The position numbers were made by a program, and so were the translations under genes. Of a DNA stretch of 64,000 nt, positions 24,340 through 34,338 are shown one piece after another. Every line of letters begins with the position of its first letter. The stretch's first letter is position 1. Below the pieces are notes generated by a model. That model was not told where the DNA came from. It ran no database searches and saw nothing but the letters and a program-made list of their open reading frames with translations. Where the stretch lies: NCBI GenBank assembly GCA_036346225.1, contig JARFIW010000139.1, positions 2,790,001-2,854,000 on the forward strand. The letters run 5' to 3'. This DNA is from Platerodrilus igneus. Lineage: Eukaryota > Arthropoda > Insecta > Coleoptera > Lycidae.

Positions 24340-25330
24340 TTCATGTGAGTCGCTTATTTTTGAACATGACTGACACGAAGTTGATGTTACACCTTTACTT
24401 CCACATTTAAAACAAAATTTTTTCAGTGGGGCTCTACAACAATTAAACGTATGGCTTGGACGTGTACAATTCCAACACACGAATTTCCTGACTCTCCACG
24501 CCTGGTGACTTCAAATCTATAGGTTTTTCTTGATTTACTACCTGGACTTGAGGAGATGAAGATTTGTTTCTATAAACCCTACTACCAACTAAAGTATTTC
24601 TAACTTCTTCTTGACATTTATTTTCAGACTGTGACCTAAAATTTTTACGATACCAAAAATTATCTTTTGACGAAGTAGCTACCATAGTTTGTTTTGACTG
24701 AACTGCCTCTTCAATCTTTTTACCTAATTTTACTAATGTAGAAACATCATTAATCTCGGACAGAGCAAGTTGGGTAACGTAAGTTGGTAATAAATTCTTC
24801 CTCATACTGCGAACCTTCGTAATTTCCACAGACATCTTGGGTAACCTACTAAATAAACTCTCTATATAGGCCACAAACAAAGCTACAGACTCATCTTTCC
24901 TTTCATGACGTGATTTAATCTTTTCCCATAGTTTATCCTCAACATGAGCAGGAAGAAAATCCTCCTTCAATCGACTTACTAAAGATCTCCAATCCTTCAC
25001 GGAATTCCTAATTTGTCTAAACCAAACGAGGGCATCATTCACGAATAACTCTGCAGAGGCGTTATACAAGTCGTCCTCAGTTACTTTACGTGACTGTGCT
25101 AACTCTTCGATTCTTTCTAGGAATGAAAAAAGCTGTTCAGGATCTCCAGAAAATTTAACATACCAAGTTCCTATGGGTAAGGGTGGTGTTACATACGTGA
25201 CTGTATTAAGGGGCTCATTACTAACAGGGAGAGATAAGTTTACTGACTCATTTAAACTACTAGGCTTATCTTTCGCCTTGTCGAACAATTCTGCTTCGAT
25301 AATAAGGATCGCAGCCAACGTCTCTCGCAC
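24340..25330 (-). pseudogene. Gag capsid with zinc-knuckle end
   Basis: The frame 24443-25330 is 295 residues. It carries a clear Ty3-like capsid: 'KFSGDPEQLFSFLERIEELAQ' near residue 60, 'ASAELFVNDALVWF' and 'DWRSLVSRLKEDFLP' in the middle, and 'SVALFVAYIESLFSRLP' then 'KNLLPTYVTQLALSEI' toward the end. Just past its stop, in other frames (24340-24490), are cysteine-rich knuckles, CFKCGSKGVTS-like and CQSC-like. Gag would package element RNA. This is the same gag family as in the 7963-11625 element, but clearly diverged from it. The body is well preserved, with one frame change before the knuckles. Confidence 0.8.
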
Positions 25331-25381
25331 AAATACAACTGCTTCCTCATGATTCTGTGATGGTAGCTTTATCCTCTTAAC

Positions 25382-25693
25382 TCAACCAGTTAGGTGTACT
25401 AGTCTTGACTGTACCCTTTTAAAAATAGAGTCAGAAGGATCACCTTCAAATTCTGACAAAACACTTTTAATCGACACTACGGTATTGTTGATTTCCACAC
25501 ACTCTACAGAAAATTCTACATTATAATCTGTAAGATCTATTAGACATCCTGGTTTATTCGATTCTTTCGCTAATAAACGACCTAATATTTTCCGCTTGTC
25601 TACAACTGGTCTAGAACTCTCAATTCCTCTTATTCGGAGTTCAAAATCTATCTCTTCTTTGAGTAAGTACACAACCTGAAAAGTATCAGCCAT
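25382..25693 (-). CDS. Gag N-terminal segment, SAP-like start
   Basis: A 103-residue frame begins 'MADTFQVVYLLKEEIDFELRIRG', a short helical N-terminal module found at the start of many insect Ty3-like Gag proteins. It ends about 50 bp before the capsid frame. The two were probably one protein, now split by a stop or frameshift near 25340-25382. The start at 25693 is a good choice because it precedes the conserved residues and the upstream sequence is AT-rich leader. Confidence 0.55.
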   Translation of the reverse strand: MADTFQVVYLLKEEIDFELRIRGIESSRPVVDKRKILGRLLAKESNKPGCLIDLTDYNVEFSVECVEINNTVVSIKSVLSEFEGDPSDSIFKRVQSRLVHLTG

Positions 25694-26147
25694 TTTTATA
25701 CTCTTATAAAATCAATATAAAAAAAACCAACTAAAATCTTGAAATTAAAAAATTTCAAATCCAAATTTATCTCAACCATTCAAAATTGACAAAATATTTT
25801 CAATAAGGAAACTAAAATTAGATCTAGAATTCACAACTTCTCTCTGCTGATTACTAACTTACTACAACAACTACTATCTTACTTCGAATTAATTCATTAC
25901 GTTTTTAATCAAAAAAATTTATGCGACATAGCGTGGCAATATTCTCAACAACGACAGAAATCTAAATACTACCTCTTAGTAGGTTAAAAAAAAATTAACA
26001 TTCACTACGCTGTATCAACATAGCTGTTAACAATCGAAACCTCTAACACAAGGCACGAGTGAAAAAACAAAGCCCCATTTTGTGGGTGCTAGTAAAACAA
26101 ACAAAGGCTATGTCTTAGGCGTAAGCAAAGCAATCGAGCCTTAATTT

Positions 26148-26260
26148 AGGTGTAAGAAAAATAATCGAACCTTAATTTAGAAAAATAATTCAGCCTCATC
26201 TTAGGTGTAAGAAAAATAACCGAACCTCAATTTAGAAAAATAATTCAGCCCCACGTTCCG
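26148..26260. repeat. ~56-bp tandem duplication in the leader of the gag element
   Basis: The words aggtgtaagaaaaataa, cgaacct[t/c]aatttag and aaaaataattcagcc occur twice in tandem. It lies between the candidate primer site and gag. Confidence 0.7.
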
Positions 26261-26273
26261 GGCGTTAGTATAA

Positions 26274-26391
26274 CGTATACCTACTGGTGGGTTAACTAGA
26301 TAGGGGTTATTTTTATATCCCAAATGTGACCAGTGTCACTAGTTAACCCACCGGTAGGTATACATTTTACTGGCGCCCAACGTGGACCCGA
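26274..26391. repeat. Palindromic LTR-like unit with outward primer-site-like flanks
   Basis: The arms gtatacctactggtggg and cccaccggtaggtatac are inverted repeats of about 25 bp around a 40-bp centre. To the right, on the plus strand, follows tggcgcccaacgtgg (26375-26389), which matches the tRNA-Lys primer site used by many retroelements. To the left, on the minus strand, lies acgcccggaacgtggggc (about 26246-26263), a degenerate version of the same site. Confidence 0.6.
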
Positions 26392-26579
26392 GTATGAAAA
26401 TAATGCTTTGTAAAAAAATCACGACCAATCCTCATAAGCTCTGCCCAAGGAATAGACCCCTAGCATAGTCGGATGATATTTGCGTTCCAACCATTTTAAG
26501 GAAATCTTTCCTTAAAGGCCACTGGTCACATTTGGGATATAAAAATAACCCCTAACTAGTTAACCCACCAGTAGGGATA

Positions 26580-28440
26580 ATTATACTTTTTTTGTTCTTT
26601 TTTTATTTAATTTTTTTATTTTTATTTATTTTATAAATATAAATGACTAGACAAAAGGTTTGTGAAACTAAAAATTTATTGACGTTCTGCAGTGGTCAAA
26701 AAAACTGTTACATATGTTGCAATATGTCAGTTTATACAAGGGATTTATTTGGCGACGGTTGCTGTTGCTGTTTTTATTTTACCGGTCCTAATTATCCGAA
26801 AAGTGTAAAGCGTCCATAAAAAGTTGAAATTATCAATCCGTTAATCAGCCAAAGGGACTACTGCATGAAGTTGCCACCTTTGTCGAAGAATTATTTTATC
26901 GGTTATTACCTTAAATCCGCTGCATATCATCGATGTGTAAATACCGTGTCTACACTGTAAAAACATAAGACCGCTCCAAAAATAGCTTTACGGGCATCGT
27001 GATAGATATGGAACTCTAATCACTGAATGTGTGCTGGGAAACGTTTACAATCGATTTCAATATACCAGGCTTCGGCTAACTCCATAATCAATTAATTTTC
27101 TTACCTTAACAATGAAATTATGAGACGGCTGTTGAAGCTGTCTGAAGCCGAAAATTCTTGAGTTAGACGTTAGTATTGGAATTTTCTTTGCGCCTTACAG
27201 TAATTTTGTTTTCAATCTCAGTTGCAAAGATTAGATTCTTCGCACACACGCAAAACAATTTTCATTTCACAAAAATTTGTTCCAAAATGTCGGATTTCTG
27301 TTTTCAACCGTATTTATATGATTCAATCAGTGGAAGAAAATAATGTTTGAATACTTAGCGAAATAGATAAAAAAAATTAATTGTTAATACCAGATAGTAT
27401 TTGATGTTCAACAATTTGTACAATTCAAAATTTGTTTTAAGAACAAAGAAACTTTAAATAGGTTTGGCGATATTGAACTTTAGTTTACTGCTTCAATTTG
27501 TCATTTTTTCCGCTTAATATGCGTCAGAAAATACTTTACATTTTATAAAAGACTTTCAATACGTAGACTTGTAGAACTACGAACTTTCTACCCGAAAGCT
27601 ATTCTCTAGTAATAGGAGTTTTTGCGTTTCATCCCCTCAATCATTTTTTTATGTCCGAATCGTTTGTGGCCTTTTCCACCTTTTACTGCAAACGGAAGGG
27701 AAAAAGAAACTAAACGCGGATATACGGTAGGTATTTCACTTCGGGCGACAGTTCGTGACGTAACTTTAGAGTAAATTTTATTCCTTCTATAGACTTTTCC
27801 ATGAAATACTTTGATTGAAACTGTCACGTTTTGTAACGCTTAGGATAAACGCATACAAAAGACAGTCATAAACAGGTATGCGAATATGATAACTGTGGTT
27901 TTTACATCTTAATAATACAGTCACTTTATATGGCACGATAAAACTTTTTCAATTTGAATCTTTACGACAAGGTTCCAATTGCTAAAGTTTGTGATGCATT
28001 TTCGAGCAAGTTTTATTAACGCATTGCACGTGCCGCCATAAAATAAAAATATATATTTTGCTAAGAAACGGATGCTTAAGATTTACGATAATCAGATCTA
28101 GTTGGGAAAGTCTGCAATTTATACTCTGTATGTTTTTCGTAATTTTCTAGTGAATGAGAAGTCGTAATAGCTACGATTAATAAAATCCTCTACTTGTACA
28201 ATGTTGCGTAACAATTGCTGCTCGGAGATCCAATAATTCTTCTTTTAATTAATATACGGCAGATTTTACTCAGTTTTATCTAAATGGTCATGGTCACAAA
28301 ATTTTAAATGAAACTTTTAATGTGGACAAAACACTTGTTTATGAACTAAAATAAAATTTTTTAAAGCTACTTCAAAAATTAGAATACTTTTGATTCTTTT
28401 GCACTTTAGTTTACAAGACTATCTGTACGATTGACAGCGC
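26580..28440. other. No gene recognised
   Basis: A 73-residue basic minus-strand frame at 27606-27827 has no recognisable domain, and I do not support it as a gene. No repeat partner was seen. Confidence 0.4.
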
Positions 28441-28785
28441 GTAATAAATTAATATTAACACTTACTGTTTTATCTGCTACCATGACATGTACCATAGGTC
28501 ATAAACCATTCCAAAAGTGTTTATAGCGGACTGTATAATGATGATGTGCAATGTTTTGTTTCACGCACGCACTATGAGAAAACTGGAACGCGTGTCCTTT
28601 GAGTGCGGATGCACTTGCGGCTTGACTAAAGTCTTGAACACCAGTCTCGTGACAGTCACTGTCCCATACCGCACCTTGCGCTATATAGATGAAAGGAAGG
28701 GTGCAGGTAAGCGGAAACAAGGAATACTGAAGGGTTAACGGTAAAAGCAGCTTTAAATCGCCGTAACATACCGCCCATCAAAATA
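28441..28785. repeat. ~330-bp dispersed repeat, copy 1
   Basis: Nearly the same sequence recurs in the same orientation at 53247-53575, with about 90% identity by eye, from taataaattaatattaac to the end of a gtaaaagcagct block. Inside, a plus-strand frame encodes the shared 'CGCTCGLTKVLNT' and 'PYRTLRYID' segments. The coding status is unclear because the outer frame is not conserved. Confidence 0.75.
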
Positions 28786-29099
28786 AGATTGATTAACTTA
28801 TCTTTAAATTATGTACTAATGAAGATAAAATGAATACTACGCTACATTTAATATTCATCTTTAAACTATTGAATTGTGCTGTTTAGAGGTAGAGGACACA
28901 ACTTGACTGTCTTTTAGTTGTGCCATGCGTAGATTTTACCCTAATCACTCAAATAACCCCATCGCTTCCAGAGTATAAATAATCGATGCAGCTTAGTCGC
29001 CAGGACAGAGGAGGAGCTTGATCCTCTTTGATTAAAACCAATGTCCCAATTTGGATTTGAGAAGATGAAGTGAACCATTTCGTTTTTTGCTGCAGGGTA

Positions 29100-30080
29100 T
29101 GCAAATAACTTGTACGCTATTGCTTCCAGAAATTTTGTATGCGCTGAATTAGCTGCCAGCGGTCCCAGTGAGAAATCTTCGATGCAGGAACATCAGGATC
29201 GGGTAGAATAGACACAGGTTCTAAACCAAAAAAATGATTTGGGATTAAATACAAAAAATCTTCGAGTTTAGTACTTAACGAGCACAAAGGTCTTGAATTA
29301 GGTAGAGATTCAATTTGAACAAGAACAGTATTGAGTTCTTCATACGACAATATTTTATTTCCAATGATCTTTTTGAGATGAGATTTGACTAATTTAATCC
29401 CGGCTTCTCATAAACCTCCGAAATGAAGAGCGGTAGGGGGATTGAATACAAATGTTATACCTTCTGCAGTCGCAGAGTGTTTCATCATTTCACATATTCA
29501 CGAGACGCTCCAATAAAATTGGTGCCACAATCACTATGAATAGTCACACACTTTCCAATAAAGCGACGTAAAGCAGCGATGAAGGCTTCTTTTAAAAAAC
29601 CTGACACTAACTCCAAATGAACGGATTTAGACCTAAAACAAATGAACAAGCAAGAGGGCCGTCATAATCCATGCCAGTATGCAAAAATGCCTTTCCCAGA
29701 TTTGCCATCGAAGTTGGTAAATCTCCCATGCGAGGGCAGTAAGCAATAGGGTTTATGCGAAAACAACGGATGCATGACTTCAAACATTTACGAACTGCTC
29801 TTTTAGCAGATAGAATCCAAAAATTAAGGTGAACAAAAAATTGCTTATTATGGCAATCCAGAATAATTAATTCCGTTCACCAATACGATGATGGGAGTAA
29901 AATTGGAAATTTTACCCCACGAGGTAGGTCTGAGTTTCGGAGGCGACCACCCACCCTGAGTAAACCATGTGTATCCACAAAGGGAGTAAGAGGTCTGAGC
30001 GATTTGTTAACTGGTTTACTATTTGCTATATTATAAATATCTTGAGGGAAGACTTTGTGTTGAACCCTTTTGACCAAAAT
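29100..30080 (-). pseudogene. BEL/Pao integrase
   Basis: Open pieces include 29877-30077 with 'LTPFVDTHGLLRVGGRLRNS', the N-terminal zinc-binding region of Pao integrases. Broken frames at 29640-29780 read 'RMGDLP' then 'GMDYDGPL', with the first catalytic Asp. Near 29520-29545 is 'IHSDCGTNFIGA', with the second. The C-terminal 29117-29350 segment reads 'DVPASKISHWDRWQLIQRI', the conserved end of the family. The protein is not continuous. Confidence 0.8.
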
Positions 30081-30194
30081 ATGAAGAGAACATTGCTATT
30101 CAGCCATAGAAGCATATCCACAAATATTGGATTAAATGTTTGGCAAAAAATACTAAAGGTGTTAGTAGCCCCAACAGATCAAAAATTCTGACTA

Positions 30195-31030
30195 CTACAG
30201 ACACCATACTACATTTTGTACAATCCTTTGAAATAGGATTAACGTGGTAAACAAATAATCCCTTATGGGTTTCCACTGCAAACCTAAAATCTTTTGTGAC
30301 AAGTTATTTGAATCTTCAAAACTGAAAGTTGTTGGATAACAAGACGATTTTGGCAATCCTTCAAGAACCTTACTGACATTCCTATTCCATTTACACAAAG
30401 TAAAACCTCCTGCTTCACAAATTTGATTTAATTCGAAAATTAAGCGTATTGCTTCCTCCACAGAAGCACAACCACTCACCACATCGTCAACGTAGGTATC
30501 TGATGCTAACACTTCAGCAGCACGAGGAAATGTTGCTGACTCCACTTGAGCTAATTCCTACTTGACCCTCAATGCTAAAAATGGAGAGGAGGTCATTGCA
30601 TACGTGACGGTGTTCAACCGAAAGTGCAGCTACAAAATCATAATGTCTTTCTGGAACGGAGGACCAACTAACAAATGCTCATCTAACGAACGACCAATAG
30701 GCACAGATGCCGAGGCATCAAAAACCACTCTGAGTTTGGTTATTGCGCTCTCTGATTTGACAACGGCATGATAAGGTATGTAGTTTTCTGACGAACCATC
30801 TATTACATTTTGACACGATTTCGAGCAAAGGGTCATATGACCACTCCCAATGTAATCATGCATAAACGCTATGAACTATATAATGTGAATCTTATTCCAA
30901 ACGTCGTTCCACTGAAAGAAATCTACGAATGGCGATCTCCCGAGAATCGTCAAAAACAGTCTCTGGGCCTTTGAACGGCAACCGGAACCCAAAACGACTA
31001 CCATCCTCTCTAGCATGAGTCTCAACCAAA
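30195..31030 (-). pseudogene. BEL/Pao reverse transcriptase
   Basis: 30630-30863 holds 'ITKLRVVFDASA' and 'LDEHLLVGPPFQKD', which are RT fingers and palm. 30195-30545 holds 'ASDTYVDDVVSG', the catalytic box, followed by 'GGFTLCKWNRN'. The short sequence between them is in broken frames. The YVDD variant is usual for BEL/Pao. The 5' end of the RT meets the inverted duplication at 31055-31118. Confidence 0.8.
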
Positions 31031-31054
31031 TGCTTTTTGCATGTTTCTTCCGCC

Positions 31055-31118
31055 GAGCTTACTCTAAACGAGTCTGGAATGCTTTAGAAAGCATTCCAGA
31101 CTCGTTTAGAGTAAGCTC
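31055..31118. repeat. Perfect 31-bp inverted repeat (hairpin) inside BEL pol
   Basis: 31055-31085 and 31088-31118 are exact reverse complements separated by 2 bp (ag). The arms begin gagcttactctaaacgag. Similarity continues outward on both sides (tgcatgtttctt) after a 4-bp indel, for about 45 bp per arm. It looks like a fold-back duplication that replaced or interrupted coding sequence. Confidence 0.95.
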
Positions 31119-31189
31119 AAAGAAACATGCACTTCAAAGCGACATTTAATAGAATCCAATGGTTCCACTATTGTGCATAACGAAGTGTA

Positions 31190-32068
31190 TTAAGAAACAG
31201 GAGAAACAAGTTTTCCTGTCAGTATCCAACCCAATGTTATTTTTATAGCGACAGGTTCATCCAGCGAACCCACACGAGATTTATTTATCAAAATATGAGA
31301 GAAAATATTTGCACCTAGCAACATGTTTATTTTTCCGAATTTATTAAAATCTTCGTCAGCTAAGTTTAAGTCAGACGGATGCGACCAATTATTTGATGGT
31401 AACTGTACCCTAGGTAATTTTCCACAAATCTCCGGAAGAACAAAAACATCCACATCATATTGAAGATTTCTTTGTCCTCTAGAATGAATTTTACATGACA
31501 ATGTACCTGAAACCTGAATCGCCGATAGTCCCAGTCCTTCCACCTTTACCGAAACTTTTGATTTATTTAAAGCCAAACGTTGACAACATGAGTCAGTCAT
31601 GAAACTCTCCAGGCTGCCATTATCCAATAAAGCTCGTGCAGTTTGAACTTTTCCAAATCCATCATAAACGGATACTTTAGCCGTAGCTAACAAACTGACT
31701 GTATTTGACGATCTTGCCGCAAATAAACTACTACTGGCAGTGTAGCTAGTTTCCAATTGAGGGGTTGAAGAAGACGACAAAATTGTTGACGATGCAACCA
31801 CATGCATAGAAGAGGTAACATCCTCAGTCTGCACTGCTGAGTTTCCAAAGTGCAACAAAGTATTGTGGAGTTTTGAACACCTTTTGCACAACTTCTTTGA
31901 TTTACAGTTGCTAGCATGATGTGAGTCCATGCAATAATTAATGCACAATCCTTTCTCTTTAACAAAAGTATAACGTTCCTGCGGTGACTTCCCGAGAAAC
32001 ATTTTACATTGATATAAAAAGTGTGTCGCATCACACAATAAGCATTTATTTATAATTGACGTAGTCAC
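31190..32068 (-). pseudogene. BEL/Pao zinc-finger region and aspartic protease (DUF1758)
   Basis: A 292-residue open frame and the best-preserved piece of the element. Residues 1-70 hold the double cysteine/histidine cluster of Pao Gag ('CLLCDATHFLYQC', 'LCINYCMDSHHASNC', 'LCKRCSKLHNTLLH'). A serine/threonine-rich linker follows. From about residue 140 comes the DUF1758 retropepsin-like domain with 'ARALLDNGSLESFMT', where the usual D-S-G or D-T-G reads D-N-G. The end ('LLGANIF', 'LGWILTGKL') is the conserved protease C-terminal block. Upstream gag and downstream RT flank it in the expected order. The changed active-site triplet suggests loss of activity or a tolerated variant. Confidence 0.85.
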
Positions 32069-32167
32069 TAGAAAAGTATGAGATTGTGATTTTGAACACG
32101 CATTTCAATTCTTCGAATGAAATATCCTGAGTATTTTCCAACTCGAACGCTCTTAGGAAGTCGACCT

Positions 32168-32901
32168 TCATTTTTTTGATGACATATTGAAAAGAATCAA
32201 ATGCAACAAATCAATTTTCATTTGACGCAAGCCAGACAAATTTTCTATAAAGCAATTTATTAACTTTCTTAATTCTACATATGAGTTAGATTGACCTTTA
32301 GAAAATTTTTCTAACGCTGAAAGGTATGTTTTTGCCAATAAACAACAACACTCGTAACGCTGAACGATAATTGAATATGCGGTTTCAAAATTATCATTTG
32401 TGACAGCCAGATAACGTATAAGATTTTTCGAATTTGAATCTAGAGAAACAAGTAAGAAGAAATATTTTTCATTGTGTAATAAATTTTGGTTATTATAAAC
32501 TATATTTTTGAACATGCTATGATAAGCGTTAAAATCACAAAGTTTCCAGTGAATTTAGTTATTGACACTCGCGGCAATCGAATATTGGTATACCACAATG
32601 ACAGTAGGCAATCCAGACCTATTTTCAAATGAAGTTTAAGGTTTAATGTCCAATGAATCAAACATGCTTTCAAACTGAGCATCACCAATTTTAATCAACA
32701 GTAACATTTTATCGAATTCGATACGAAGCGATCCAATTTCCTGAATGCCTTTTGCATTTTTTTCATCGAAAATGCATGCATGATAAAACACGTCAGATAT
32801 TCATGGCGGCTTTTGTAAACAATTTTATTGCCATCAAATTTTCGTGAGTTTTTCCAATTTCCCACTGCTAACCAATAATTCTGAAATCCTATTGACAGCA
32901 T
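32168..32901 (-). pseudogene. BEL/Pao gag N-terminal region (DUF1759)
   Basis: The 32168-32515 frame contains 'NLLHNEKYFFLLVSLDSNSKNLIRYLAVTNDNFETAYSII', the DUF1759 helical capsid-like domain. 'SYVELRKLINCFIENLSGLRQM' follows. Upstream 32500-32688 and 32695-32901 carry degraded N-terminal parts ('LPRVSITKFTGN' in the former). Each piece is in a different frame. Confidence 0.75.
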
Positions 32902-32945
32902 CCGTCATGTCTAAAATTAGGCGTTCCATAGAAATTCTAAATTGA

Positions 32946-33640
32946 GTCATCATCATTAGGTTTTCAGTCCTAGAACTGGTTAGACGCGTACCATCATTGA
33001 TCCCTATTCTGAACTAACCTACAGATTTCCCTGAAATATGCATAGTTTGCATCTATAACTGTCTGATCTAGGTCTACATCTACCTTTTTTTTCCTATCTC
33101 TGCTTGTAATATATCACATACTATTCCCCAAAAATGCCTTAGAACGTATTCCGCCCTACTATTTCTCTTTTTCCCCAGATATCCTTGTTCCCCTACTATT
33201 TCTGTAACTTATTTGTTATTATCTTTGTCTGTGCATGCTATTGTCCTCATAATCTGAAGCACAGCATTTCAAATGGCTGCTACCGTTTTTCTGTCTGCGT
33301 TTCAGACTGCCCGTATTTCATAGGCATACTGTGCTGTGCTCCACACATATGCTTTCAACAATATTCTTCTTATTCTATGTTTGTTGTCTTTCCTCATAGG
33401 CGCTATTCTTTCTTGTTAGATGCAGTTCGATCACTTTCTATTGTTTTACCGCTATATGCCCTATTTCTCCGACCTTCAATGGTTGTGAAGGGAGGTAAGC
33501 AGCCTGTGGCTGCCAAGTTCCCCCAACACTTAACCATTTGGCGATTTAATATATTTTCCAATTTATCTTTTCGCACAGTCAACATTAGTTGCAGGTATTT
33601 CGCAACCAACAACTAGTTGTTTATACTAATCATCAGATTT
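32946..33640 (-). repeat. 5'-truncated non-LTR copy 1 (3' end of the 34-36.9 kb family)
   Basis: Begins with the family 3' end (catcattaggttttc, agaactggtt, gcgtacc) and extends to sequence matching the ORF2 C-terminal coding region (gctgtgctccacacatatg at 33331, also at 34397). A ~150-bp block with gtaagcagcctgtggctgcca follows. Confidence 0.7.
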
Positions 33641-33656
33641 ATCAGCGCTTATTTTT

Positions 33657-33985
33657 TCGTCATTAGGTTTTACGTCTCAAAACTGGTTGGACACGTACCT
33701 GCACTTATTTATATTCTGAGTTAACCTACATAGTTCCCTGAAATTTTCACACAGCATGTGTATTCAGCTCGTTCCCTTTCTATTGTTTTCTAATTTTATA
33801 CCCTATTTTACCGAGATTCGGTGAAGGAGGTTAAGCAACCTGTGGCTACCAGGATCCCCCAACACTTAGACATTTGCCGAAATAATGGTTTTCCAGTAAA
33901 TCCTTTCACACACTTAACATTATTCGAGAATATTGCCCAACCAATTCTTGTAGTTACTTATAAATCATGTTTAAGCACAGTTATT
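33657..33985 (-). repeat. 5'-truncated non-LTR copy 2
   Basis: Repeats the same 3' end (cgtcattaggttttacg, ggttggacacgtacc, gttaacctacatag) and then the same 150-bp block (ggttaagcaacctgtggctacca) as copy 1. It abuts the 3' end of the long copy at about 33990. Confidence 0.7.
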
Positions 33986-33999
33986 TTTTCGTCATTAGT

Positions 34000-34338
34000 T
34001 TATCCATCTTGGGATTGGTTGGATGCGTACCTCCATTGATTTCTATTCTGGGCTAGCCTACACATCTCCCTGAAACCTCTACAGCCTACATCTTTTACTA
34101 TCTGTGTGCAGTAGTCTAATCTAGGTCTGCCTCTTCTTCTCTTTTTTCCAATCTCTGCTTCTAATATATTCCGCACTATTCCCTCATGCCGTAGTATGTG
34201 GCCTATCATCCTATCTCTCCTATTTTTTACCGTTTTCCACATATTTCTTTCTTTCCCTACCATTTTTAGTACCTCTTCATTCTTAACTTTGTCTGTCCAT
34301 GATATCTTCATCATACGCGCTGTAGCACCACATTTCAT
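34000..34338 (-). pseudogene. C-terminal domain of non-LTR ORF2
   Basis: Continues the RT frame after a frameshift near 34290-34330 with 'RMMKISWTDKVKNEEVL'. A basic, helical segment 'KRRRGRPRLDY' and the conserved end 'CRLAQNRNQWR' follow. This is the tail typical of the insect family and probably binds RNA or DNA. It was part of one polyprotein with the RT. Confidence 0.8.

Larger units (their letters stand above)
21432..26575 (-). mobile_element. Gag-bearing LTR-like composite with palindromic, inverted ends
   Basis: A block starting gtatacctactggtggg and running through gttatttttatatcccaaatg to about 21612 recurs in inverted orientation at 26393-26575. Shorter copies occur head-to-head at 26274-26370. 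Between them lies a minus-strand gag (24340-25693), with no pol recognised. The 26274 copy is a direct repeat of the 21434 block, so these two could be the LTR pair of the gag element, with a second inverted element abutting at 26345-26575. Primer-site-like sequences face outward on both sides of 26274-26374. Confidence 0.55.
28950..32950 (-). mobile_element. Decayed BEL/Pao retrotransposon
   Basis: Leftward order on the minus strand: DUF1759-type gag, zinc-finger region, DUF1758-type protease, RT with a YVDD box, and integrase. This is BEL/Pao architecture. Frames are broken in many places, and part of RT near 31030-31140 is disrupted by a hairpin-forming inverted duplication. LTRs were not recognised. 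Confidence 0.85.

Noticed and set aside
27606..27827. Basic 73-aa minus-strand protein
   Set aside because: Short, no conserved motif, no promoter or neighbour support.
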